In this document: positions 27,611 to 35,078 of the stretch, in pieces | How positions within the stretch are numbered: position 1 is the first letter of the stretch | How the letters are laid out: the number at the start of each line of letters is the position of its first letter | NCBI GenBank assembly: GCA_025056865.1 | Contig: JANWVO010000002.1 | Span: 62,001 to 126,000 of the forward strand | Reading direction: 5' to 3' | Length of the DNA: 64,000 nucleotides | DNA from: Bryobacteraceae bacterium | Lineage (GTDB): Bacteria > Acidobacteriota > Terriglobia > Bryobacterales > Bryobacteraceae | Program-made: the position numbers and the translations under genes | Notes under the pieces: model-generated | Databases searched by the model: none | The model's input: the letters and a program-made list of their open reading frames with translations, nothing else | Told to the model about the DNA's origin: nothing

Positions 27611-29334
27611 CGAACAAGCACGCCGTCTGGGCCGCCTTGGCGGCAGCAGTCATCCTTTTCGCCATCCCGGCTGGCAAGCCGCTGCTGCTCGACAACATGG
27701 ACTTTCCGGCCGTCGCCCGCGCCACGGCGGAAACCGGTCTGCCCATTTACTACCGCGGCGAGGAAAATCCGCGCCATTCCGGGCTGTATCATCCGCCCCT
27801 ATATATCTATCTGCTTGCTGGATGGTTCCGCATCTGGGGCTTCGGAGAAGTGCAGGCCCGTCTGTTCGGTTTCGCCTGCGCGCTCCTGCACGGGGCTGCC
27901 GCTCTCCTGCTCGTGCGCCGGCTCCTCGGCTCGGAATCAGCCCGACTGGCCACACCGTGGTTCTGGACAATCTTCCTGCTCAACCCCTACACCTTGCAGG
28001 GGGCTGCTGTCGCCGACATCGACACCACCATTTACGGGCCGCTGCTGCTGGCAATGATGACCGCTGCAGCCTTGCCTGCGGAGAAGGCGGTGTCCAGATC
28101 GGGAAGCTTCCGGGACCTCGCCTGTCTCGCTGCGGCAACGGCTCTGTGCCTTTGGGCGAAACTGACGACGGTGTTGTCGGTGGCGCCAGCGGCCGTGGCG
28201 CTGCTGGCGGGCGCCCTCGGATGGCGAAGGGCCCTCCTGCGCGGCGCGGCAGCCCTGGGAGCAGGAGCCGCCATGTTCCTGGCATCTTACGGGCTTTACG
28301 GCTGGCTGACCGGCCAGGACATCTCCTACACGTTCCGCTTCCTCGTGATGAGCTATCAGCAGCGCAGCGGCCAGGCCGCGGGTCTCGAGTGGCTGGTCCA
28401 ACACTGGAGGACGTTCCGGGATATGACCGTGTGGCAGATCCTCTGGACTGGGCTGCTGCCCTGGGTCGTGCCGCTCGCCACACTGGGATGGATGCTGCGC
28501 GCCGGCAGGCCTGCCCGCGGGTCTGCGCCATCCGGGGCTTCAGCACCGCTTGCATGGGCCCTCTTCGTGACTGCGTTCTATTGCTTTCTGACTTATTCCT
28601 TCGGCTGGGCCCCCTTCAAGTACGTGTATGTCGCCTGGGGGGTCGTCTGCGCCTGTATCGCGCTCTGGACCGGACACGCCTGGCGGAGGCTCCTCGATGG
28701 CGCCCACTCCAGAGAGCTGGCAGCCGGCGGGGCGGCCCTCGCCCTGGCCTCTTTCGTCTTCTCAGGCCGCACGCTACGGGACGGGATGGTGCTTGGGGAC
28801 CGCGATACCATGGCGGGGTGGATGCTGCTGATTCTGCCGGCAGCAGCCGCGCTCGCCGGGCTTGCGCTCTGGAAGCGCAGAATTGGCCCCTCGCTGTATT
28901 GGGGATCCACTCTGGTCTGGCTGGGCGCGATGGCTGGCCTTGCACTCGCCATGGCGCGGGCGCCCTACCCGACAACGTATTACTACGGCCAGACCGGTTT
29001 CGAAGAAACCGTCTGCTTCCTGAGGGAGCACACGCAGCCGGGCGAGGCGATTCTTTCGATGAAAGACGTCGGCTTCCGCACCGGCCGGCGGTATTTTGAG
29101 AATTACGGCTATCTGTTCAGCGGCGCCGCCGGGGCAGACAAGGTGCGGGCGCTGCTGGACGCGGAAAGGTTCCGCTGGGCCGTTTTCACCGAGGGCATTG
29201 GCGTCGATTCTCTCACGCACAATCCGGAGCTGGGACATTTGATCCGCGCCCGGTGCGCACTCGAGCGCTCTTATGGCCATTACCGCATCTATGACTGCGC
29301 CGCCGCCCGGACTGCCGGCAGCTCTCTGCGGTGA
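27607..29334 (+). CDS. PMT/ArnT-like membrane glycosyltransferase (GT-C fold)
   Basis: 575-residue polytopic membrane protein with roughly 10-12 hydrophobic helices. Start at 27607 overlaps the methyltransferase stop. The N-terminus has DNMDFPAVARATAETG followed by YHPPLYIYLLAGWFRIWGFG, the arrangement of dolichyl-phosphate-mannose-type transferases (GT39/GT83), which move a sugar from a lipid phosphate to an acceptor outside the membrane. The soluble C-terminus (about 480-575: TYYYGQTGFEETVCFLREH) is periplasmic-looking. Together with the two upstream genes it suggests cell-surface glycan or protein glycosylation. Confidence 0.85.
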   Translation: MTNKHAVWAALAAAVILFAIPAGKPLLLDNMDFPAVARATAETGLPIYYRGEENPRHSGLYHPPLYIYLLAGWFRIWGFGEVQARLFGFACALLHGAAALLLVRRLLGSESARLATPWFWTIFLLNPYTLQGAAVADIDTTIYGPLLLAMMTAAALPAEKAVSRSGSFRDLACLAAATALCLWAKLTTVLSVAPAAVALLAGALGWRRALLRGAAALGAGAAMFLASYGLYGWLTGQDISYTFRFLVMSYQQRSGQAAGLEWLVQHWRTFRDMTVWQILWTGLLPWVVPLATLGWMLRAGRPARGSAPSGASAPLAWALFVTAFYCFLTYSFGWAPFKYVYVAWGVVCACIALWTGHAWRRLLDGAHSRELAAGGAALALASFVFSGRTLRDGMVLGDRDTMAGWMLLILPAAAALAGLALWKRRIGPSLYWGSTLVWLGAMAGLALAMARAPYPTTYYYGQTGFEETVCFLREHTQPGEAILSMKDVGFRTGRRYFENYGYLFSGAAGADKVRALLDAERFRWAVFTEGIGVDSLTHNPELGHLIRARCALERSYGHYRIYDCAAARTAGSSLR

Positions 29335-30018
29335 GCGCGCCTTTGAGCTCCCACGACTTCGGTTTGTGCCACCCGGGCCGTGGCCCGTCAGCGCAGATCG
29401 CTTCCCGCGCAGCGCATTGCCCCTGCTGCGGCGGCGGATTTCTTCCGTGGCACCGCAGCTCGAGGACCTTGACCCTCCGCTACGGCAATCTGACCGCTAC
29501 CGCCGTCGAATGCTCTCCGGAAACCAGCTCCCCGGTTGGGTCCGGGCAGGAACCGGCACGCAGCGGCCTTCCGACGGAAAGGCCCGCTGTTCTCTTCCCT
29601 GGCGGCCCCAAATGCCGGAAACGGCCTCCATGGTCTCATGACTCCATCCGGGGCAGACCGGAGCGCCCGCCGGCCCCTCTCCGGCCGATGCTCCCCCGAA
29701 TTGACGCCTGAGTCTCGGAAAAATCTGGTATTTCGAATTCCCGCGCCTGGTTCATAATCCGGCAGTATTTACAATGCCGGGTCGGGTTGCAGAGCGATCA
29801 CCCTTTCCCGGTTCCTGACAGAGGAGGGGCAGTTGTCTCGGCTGGCAGGCTTCCGGTGCGCCGCCATCGGCGGCCTGCCGCACGGGGCTTGATCCGGCAT
29901 GCAATCTGTGGCATCCGGGAATGCTCCTGACGGCCGTCTGCTGCTGGCTGCAATCCCGCCGGCCGGGGCATGCCGCTTCCGGATCCCTGCCCGGGGATGC
30001 GAGACAGGAGCGTAAGCG
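29335..30018. other. 684-bp non-coding stretch before the patatin gene
   Basis: No supportable ORF. The first half has GC typical of the genome; 29720-29780 is AT-rich with -10-like hexamers CATAAT (29753-29758) and TACAAT (29770-29775), a plausible promoter for the patatin gene about 240 bp further on. A GCCGCC-AT-CGGCGGC hairpin lies near 29860-29880 within the putative leader. The flanking long gaps and lower-GC gene suggest an inserted segment. Confidence 0.4.
29753..29775 (+). promoter_or_regulatory. Candidate -10 elements upstream of the patatin gene
   Basis: CATAAT and TACAAT each match the -10 consensus at 5 of 6 positions inside a short AT-rich island, but no convincing -35 is correctly spaced. 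The leader to the patatin start would be about 230-250 bp. Confidence 0.3.
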
Positions 30019-31044
30019 ATGGTCGCAAGCGATCAGAAGTTCAGAATCCTGTCCATTGATGGAGGAGGAATTCGAGGGATCATCCCCTGCATCCTCCTTC
30101 ACAGACTCAGCGAACAGCTGTCCGGGGAATTTTCAAGAAACTTTCTCCAATCCATAGACGTCCTGGCCGGCACGTCGACCGGAGGAATCATCGCTCTCTC
30201 ACTTGCCGCAGGCCTCGATCCTCTGGAAATCCTCCGGCTTTACATGTCCAGCGCGCAATCCATCTTCGAGCCCAGGCACCTTCCATTTTTGCGGTGCCGG
30301 TCCCCGAAACGCGGCCTCGCACGCTGGCTCAACATCCTCTTGACAATGCGCTGGCCCAAGTACAGGGTCGAGAACCTTTACATCGAGCTGAAGAAGGTTT
30401 TCAGGAACCTGACCCTCGGCGATCTGAAAAAGAAAGTCGTGATCACCGCCTTCGACCTGGATCCTTTTTCCGGCGATGTTTCCAAATCGATCGATTACAG
30501 GAAAACGAGACGATGGAAGCCGAAGATTTTCCACAATTTCCCGGTCACAGGCGGTCAAGAGGACCGGGACCGCGAGGTTGCGAAGGTTGCATTGTACACA
30601 TGCCTCGGGCCCACCTATTTCGCTGCCGTCGACGGCTATGTCGATGGCGGCGTCTTTGCCAATAACCCATCGATGTGCGCCGTGGCCCAGTGTCTCTCTC
30701 ATGATTGGCCGGAAAAAAAAGAGCTGGAGCATCTGGCTCTTCTTTCGCTGGGCACCGGAACCAACCTTCGCTACATCGCCGGCAACAGACTGGATTGGGG
30801 GACTCTTTGCTGGATCCTCGATGGACAGATCGTCCACCTGCTGCTGGAGACGGGCGATCAGGTGCCCGATTATCAGTGCAGGCAACTGCTGGGAGCTCGA
30901 TATCACAGGCTGGCTCCTGAACTGCCGCAAGGACGGGTAATCGAAATGGACGACATCGAGGAAACAGTCTTCTTGCGCGATTTCGCCATGCATCATGTCA
31001 GCATCAAAGATACGGTGTCGTGGCTGAATGAGCATTGGTTCTAA
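30019..31044 (+). CDS. Patatin-like phospholipase
   Basis: 341-residue patatin-fold lipid acyl hydrolase with a Ser-Asp dyad. The oxyanion loop is DGGGIRG (14-20), the nucleophile elbow GTSTGG has S53, and the catalytic Asp is D209 in the DGG motif of YVDGGVFANNPS. No signal peptide or TM helix, so cytoplasmic. AGGAG lies 8 bp before the ATG. GC in sampled 60-base lines is 42-60%, clearly below the genes around it, and the gene stands alone between long gaps, which suggests transfer. Patatins act in lipid turnover and, next to a nucleotide cyclase, in CBASS; no such partner is here. Confidence 0.93.
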   Translation: MVASDQKFRILSIDGGGIRGIIPCILLHRLSEQLSGEFSRNFLQSIDVLAGTSTGGIIALSLAAGLDPLEILRLYMSSAQSIFEPRHLPFLRCRSPKRGLARWLNILLTMRWPKYRVENLYIELKKVFRNLTLGDLKKKVVITAFDLDPFSGDVSKSIDYRKTRRWKPKIFHNFPVTGGQEDRDREVAKVALYTCLGPTYFAAVDGYVDGGVFANNPSMCAVAQCLSHDWPEKKELEHLALLSLGTGTNLRYIAGNRLDWGTLCWILDGQIVHLLLETGDQVPDYQCRQLLGARYHRLAPELPQGRVIEMDDIEETVFLRDFAMHHVSIKDTVSWLNEHWF

Positions 31045-31474
31045 CACCAGGGCCACCATCCACCGACCCCTCCCGTCGCCGGAAGACGTAGATTCCGCCG
31101 CCACCTGAAGCTGCCAAATGGAAGCGGCATCCTTTCCCCGGCTGCGGGAACCCGCCACTGCGGCTGCACGCCGGACAACACTCCTGATTCCGGAGAGGAA
31201 GTTCAAAAGGAATTTCCGATCCTCGCGAGGCGGCAGGGAACCTGGCTCCGCCTCGCTGCCCCATCAATTCCCGGCACTTGTCCGGTTGCGGAAGCCCGCT
31301 TCGGCCCAACACGGCAGGCAGGGTGTCTTGTCCACGCACGAGCCTGGCGGACGTTGGAGGGCAGATCCTGCTCTTTTCAGAAACCGGGAACGTACTCCAG
31401 CCCGGGCCTGCCTCATTGCAGATCCCGATCGGCCCAAATGGCAGAGCACGCGGCAGGCTGCGGGGCCCATCGCG
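31045..31474. other. 430-bp non-coding stretch after the patatin gene
   Basis: No supportable gene. A hairpin with 9-bp arms (GCGAGGCGG at 31225-31233 and CCGCCTCGC at 31248-31256, 14-base loop) is the only clear structure and has no T-tract. The region separates the convergent patatin and etfA genes. Confidence 0.4.
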
Positions 31475-32458
31475 CTACAGCAGCTTCAGCAGCTCCCGCA
31501 TGACTTCGAACGCATCGGCCACATAGACGACGTCCGCCTTGCCGCGCGTCCAACCACAGTTGGGATCGAGGTTGACCGCGCGCCGCTCCTGAATGAAGCG
31601 CCATCCCACCACGTGCGGCTCCTCGCCGTGGCAACAGGTCGCCAGTCCTTTCCGGTGCCGTGGCGACGAACCCGTCTGCCCCACCTGATGCAAATGCGTC
31701 AGAAACGGCAGCACCGGCTGGCCTTCGCTCGTGAGGTCCACCAGCGACTTCGAGGAGCCGAGCGAGCACTGCGTCTTCCGCACGAAGTCGAGAATCAGTT
31801 GCGCCGCCTCCTCCACATGCACCGCTCCGTCCTTCTGCTTCTTCGTCCAGCCGGCACCGGCCACGAACAGAAGCGGCGCGTCCGGGCGGATGGTCTGCTC
31901 TCCGGCCAGCGGCGTGGAAAAGCCCTCTACCGAGGTGCGGGTTTCGCAGGAGACCTCGAGCACTTCCGGCGCCGCTCCGGCGGAGGTCTCCGCCGCCGGC
32001 TGCGAGCCAGGCTCCACGAGTACGATCCATGGCCGCTCTGTCCGCTTCAGTTCCGCCTGGATTCTCTGCCGGTAGAACCAGCGTTCCACCGCTCCTTCGG
32101 GCGTGAACGCCACCACGTGCGTGTCCACCGCGGCGCCGAGCCGCTCCGCCACGCCGGGCAGGCATCGATGGAAGCGGAGCGTGTCCGGGGCCAGCACCAC
32201 GGGCGCGCCCGAGGCGCGGATCACCGCCTCGCAGGCGGCCGCATCCGTGGCGTAGCGCGACACGGAGAATGCCTCGCCCTCCACCGCGAAGCACTTCCCC
32301 GCCCCGCCGGATACCCGCTGCGCCGCGGCCGCCGCGCCGGCCCCGATCACGCCCAATTCGTACGCGGCGCCCAGCCGCTGCGCCAGCCCGAGCGTTTCCA
32401 TCGCTGCCGCAGGCAACTCCCCATCCACGGTATGCAAAAGAACGAGAACTTTTTCCAT
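31475..32458 (-). CDS. etfA: Electron transfer flavoprotein alpha subunit, divergent
   Basis: 327-residue EtfA, partner of EtfB, carrying electrons from the acyl-CoA dehydrogenase to the fused ETF-QO. The N-terminal Rossmann-like domain starts MEKVLVLLHTVDGE; LAPDTLRFHRCLPGVAERLGA and the C-terminal GSSKSLVD and QVGQTG segments identify the family. The usual FAD-domain stretch of the SGAIQHLAG...NKDP type is replaced by ATCCHGEEPHVVGWRFI and AVNLDPNCGW, so the flavin pocket is unusual. It is the last gene of a four-gene operon, 11 bp behind etfB. Stop codon is TAG. Confidence 0.85.
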   Translation of the reverse strand: MEKVLVLLHTVDGELPAAAMETLGLAQRLGAAYELGVIGAGAAAAAQRVSGGAGKCFAVEGEAFSVSRYATDAAACEAVIRASGAPVVLAPDTLRFHRCLPGVAERLGAAVDTHVVAFTPEGAVERWFYRQRIQAELKRTERPWIVLVEPGSQPAAETSAGAAPEVLEVSCETRTSVEGFSTPLAGEQTIRPDAPLLFVAGAGWTKKQKDGAVHVEEAAQLILDFVRKTQCSLGSSKSLVDLTSEGQPVLPFLTHLHQVGQTGSSPRHRKGLATCCHGEEPHVVGWRFIQERRAVNLDPNCGWTRGKADVVYVADAFEVMRELLKLL

Positions 32459-32469
32459 CGCATTCCCTC

Positions 32470-33270
32470 TTATTGCCGGATCCATTCCGCCAGTTCGCGG
32501 GCGATTTCCGCCGCCGGGACATCCTTGACGACGCGCGTCTGGCGCACGGCCGCGGGCAGCGCCGCGCGCAGGTACTCCGCCGTCTGCGCCAGCGTCACTG
32601 TCTTCGCCTTCTGAAGCGCCGGCAGGATGACGCGCATGTTCGCCATGCCGGTCTGCGGATGATTCGGCGGCTCCGGCAGGCTCCCGGTGGCCCACGCAAG
32701 CATCGCCGGGGGCCCGGCGCAACGCGAGATCTGATGGCGGCCGCCTTCGATGCGTTCCTTGATGAGCAGCGAGCCGTCTTCCGCGACCGACAGCTCGTCG
32801 ACCGCGAGGAACTGCTCGCGGATGCCGAGCCTTTCGGCCACGCGCTGCATCACCGCGCCCGCTCCGCGCGTGGCCGACTCCCAGCCGCCGAACAGCAGCA
32901 GCCGCGCGCGGTCGAGGTCCGGCATCGACGCAATCGCTTCGGCCAGCGCCGCCGCCACCGCCCTGGCATCGGTAAAGCCGCCGCCGGGACCGTCCAGCGC
33001 CACCAGCTCGAAGGGCAGCTTCTGCGCCACGGTCATCATCACCTGCTGAAGCTTCGCTTTCGGCGCGAGGCTCACCACGCGCACCGTCGTGCCCGGCCGC
33101 TGCTTCGCCAGGTGGCCCGCCTCATAGAGCGCGTGCGCCGCCCAGGGGTCGAACACGAAGGGCAGCATCAGCTCGTTGCGCAGCGAAGGGTTCACGGTGT
33201 CAAAGACGGGCTCGAGCGTCTGCAAGGGATCCGGCGCCAGCCCGCCGCACACGATGATCTGGTAATTCAT
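32470..33270 (-). CDS. etfB: Electron transfer flavoprotein beta subunit
   Basis: 266-residue EtfB. It starts MNYQIIVCGGLAPDPLQTLEP and shows the ALYEAGHLAKQ region, the AMP-binding-domain-like RARLLLFGGWESATRGAGAVMQRVAERLG and the NHPQTGMANMRVILPALQKAK segment near the C-terminus, corresponding to the PRYASLPNIMKAKKK-type recognition region of canonical EtfB. It is 11 bp downstream of the ETF-QO/ferredoxin gene and 11 bp upstream of etfA. Confidence 0.87.
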   Translation of the reverse strand: MNYQIIVCGGLAPDPLQTLEPVFDTVNPSLRNELMLPFVFDPWAAHALYEAGHLAKQRPGTTVRVVSLAPKAKLQQVMMTVAQKLPFELVALDGPGGGFTDARAVAAALAEAIASMPDLDRARLLLFGGWESATRGAGAVMQRVAERLGIREQFLAVDELSVAEDGSLLIKERIEGGRHQISRCAGPPAMLAWATGSLPEPPNHPQTGMANMRVILPALQKAKTVTLAQTAEYLRAALPAAVRQTRVVKDVPAAEIARELAEWIRQ

Positions 33271-33281
33271 GGAAATTCCAC

Positions 33282-35063
33282 TCAGTTTTCGGCAGAATGA
33301 AGGCCGCCCGGGGCGGCGCAAAACTCGATATTCGCGGCAGGGCAATTCCACAGGCACGCGCCGCAATGGACGCATTTTTCACGGTCGAAGCCCGGCACGC
33401 CGTCGCCGCCGGCCGCCGCGTGGATCGCCTCGCCGGAGCAGATCTCGATGCACAGCCGCGTCTGGCAGGCGCGGCACGCCTGCGGGCTGCGGAAGATGAC
33501 ATGGTCGGGGAATTCACCCGGCGCCTGCACCTTGCCGCCCATCAGCAGCGCGTCCTGGTGCGAGACAAGCAGCCTTCCGTCGTACTCGACCGGCGGCCAT
33601 CCGCAGAGATCCATCAGCACGTCGTGCAGCGGCCGCCCCTCGGCTGCCGCCTGCGCCTGCGCGCGCTCGATCTGCGACCGCGACAGCCGCCCGGCATAGT
33701 AATCCAGCAGCGGTTTGACGCCGCGCTCGCGGCCCCTCCGCGGCCACGCCAGCCGCCCGCCGGTCAGCCCGGCCAGCGCCATGCCCACAAAGCCCGGCAG
33801 CAGCCCCCACTGGAAGCCGTTGCGCGCCCGTTCCGCCATGCGCAGCTCCCGCTCCAGCCACGACGCGCGCCGCCGCGCCACATACGTCGCCTCAAGGTTC
33901 TCGCGCGTGAACGGCTTGCCCTCGCGCAGCAGTTCGAGCACCGCCTCGCCCAACAGCGCGCCAGTCAGCCAGGCTTCATCCACGCCCGAGCCGGTGAGCA
34001 CGTTCGTCGAACCCGAGCCTTCGCCGACCCGCGCATACCCATCGCCGGCCAGGAATGGTTCGCCGCGCCGCCCGGACTCGAGCAGCGACTTGGCGCCCCA
34101 GCTCCGCAGGCGGCCGCCCCGCAGATGCCGCCACAGATACGGGTGCTGGATGAAATGTTGCAGATACCGGTACGACGTCCGCACCGGGCTGTCCATCCAC
34201 GACGGCACGAAGATGCCCACGCTGGCCACGCGGCCCGGGTGCACGTAAAGGAACCCGAAAATCTCCGGCTCCGGGAAGCCGAGGGTGTGCCAGACCGTGC
34301 CTTCTTCGAGCGTGCAGCCCTCCGGCAGGTCGATCACCATTTTCATGCCCACGGCCCACTCGTCGCGGCGGTGGCCGTCGGGCATGCCGAAAGCCTCGTC
34401 GATCTGCCGCCCCACCGGCCCCACGGGCCCGTCGCCCACCACAGTGAGCGCCGCCCGCACTTCGCTGCCGTCGCCGGCCAGGCGGACACCCGCCACGCGG
34501 CTGTCCTCGATCAGCGGTCCGGCAACGGGAGTCCCTGGCCAGATCTGCGCCAGGCCCGTCATCATCACCTGCTGCCCGGTCCATTGCATGAACTGGCCCA
34601 GCGAAAAGATGAACCCGTCCGCCTTGTGGAGAAATGGCGGGATCCACGGCAGCTCCAACCCCTCGTGCTCCAGCTTCAGCACGCCGGAAAGCGCGCGGCA
34701 GAGCTGGTCGGCCAGCCGCATCCATGCCGGACGCCGCGTGACGCCCCACGGATCGAGCAGATAGACGAGTTTCTCCCCGCGCACACGGCTGGCCAGCGGG
34801 ATCTGTGCCGGATCGAGATCCGGAACGGAAGCGCGGATGGCGCGGGCGCGCGTCACCACGCCGGATACGCCGAAGGAAATATCATCAGCCCGCTCGTAGC
34901 AGACCACCTGCGGCGGCAGTCCCGGCAGGGCCCTCGATTCGACGCCCGCCATCTCCGGCTTCTGGAGCCCCTGCGTCAGGGTCCACAGGAAGCCCGCCAC
35001 CGCCGGGCCGAAGCCCGTGCAGACGATGTCGGCGTCAAGCGGCTGCGCGTTTTCCATCTCCAT
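33282..35063 (-). CDS. ETF-quinone oxidoreductase (FixC-like) fused to a two-cluster ferredoxin domain
   Basis: 593-residue flavoprotein. The N-terminal FAD fold begins DADIVCTGFGPAVAGFL; the later FAD site is FLAGDGYARVGEGSGSTNVLTGSGVDEAW. About 80 residues at the C-terminus form a bacterial ferredoxin with two potential 4Fe-4S sites: CRACQTRLCIEIC (C530, C533, C538, C542) and CVHCGACLWNC (C564, C567, C570, C574). Canonical ETF-QO has a single cluster, and in fixABCX the ferredoxin FixX is separate. It should pass ETF electrons to quinone, or possibly to another acceptor. Operon: 15 bp behind the acyl-CoA dehydrogenase gene. Confidence 0.87.
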   Translation of the reverse strand: MEMENAQPLDADIVCTGFGPAVAGFLWTLTQGLQKPEMAGVESRALPGLPPQVVCYERADDISFGVSGVVTRARAIRASVPDLDPAQIPLASRVRGEKLVYLLDPWGVTRRPAWMRLADQLCRALSGVLKLEHEGLELPWIPPFLHKADGFIFSLGQFMQWTGQQVMMTGLAQIWPGTPVAGPLIEDSRVAGVRLAGDGSEVRAALTVVGDGPVGPVGRQIDEAFGMPDGHRRDEWAVGMKMVIDLPEGCTLEEGTVWHTLGFPEPEIFGFLYVHPGRVASVGIFVPSWMDSPVRTSYRYLQHFIQHPYLWRHLRGGRLRSWGAKSLLESGRRGEPFLAGDGYARVGEGSGSTNVLTGSGVDEAWLTGALLGEAVLELLREGKPFTRENLEATYVARRRASWLERELRMAERARNGFQWGLLPGFVGMALAGLTGGRLAWPRRGRERGVKPLLDYYAGRLSRSQIERAQAQAAAEGRPLHDVLMDLCGWPPVEYDGRLLVSHQDALLMGGKVQAPGEFPDHVIFRSPQACRACQTRLCIEICSGEAIHAAAGGDGVPGFDREKCVHCGACLWNCPAANIEFCAAPGGLHSAEN

Positions 35064-35078
35064 GGCCGTTGCCGCGCC

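Noticed and set aside
30019-31044. CBASS defence system around the patatin gene
   Set aside because: No cyclic-nucleotide synthase or accessory gene on either side; flanks are non-coding.
31225-31256. Hairpin after the patatin gene as a terminator
   Set aside because: 9-bp stem with a 14-base loop but no T-tract on either side.
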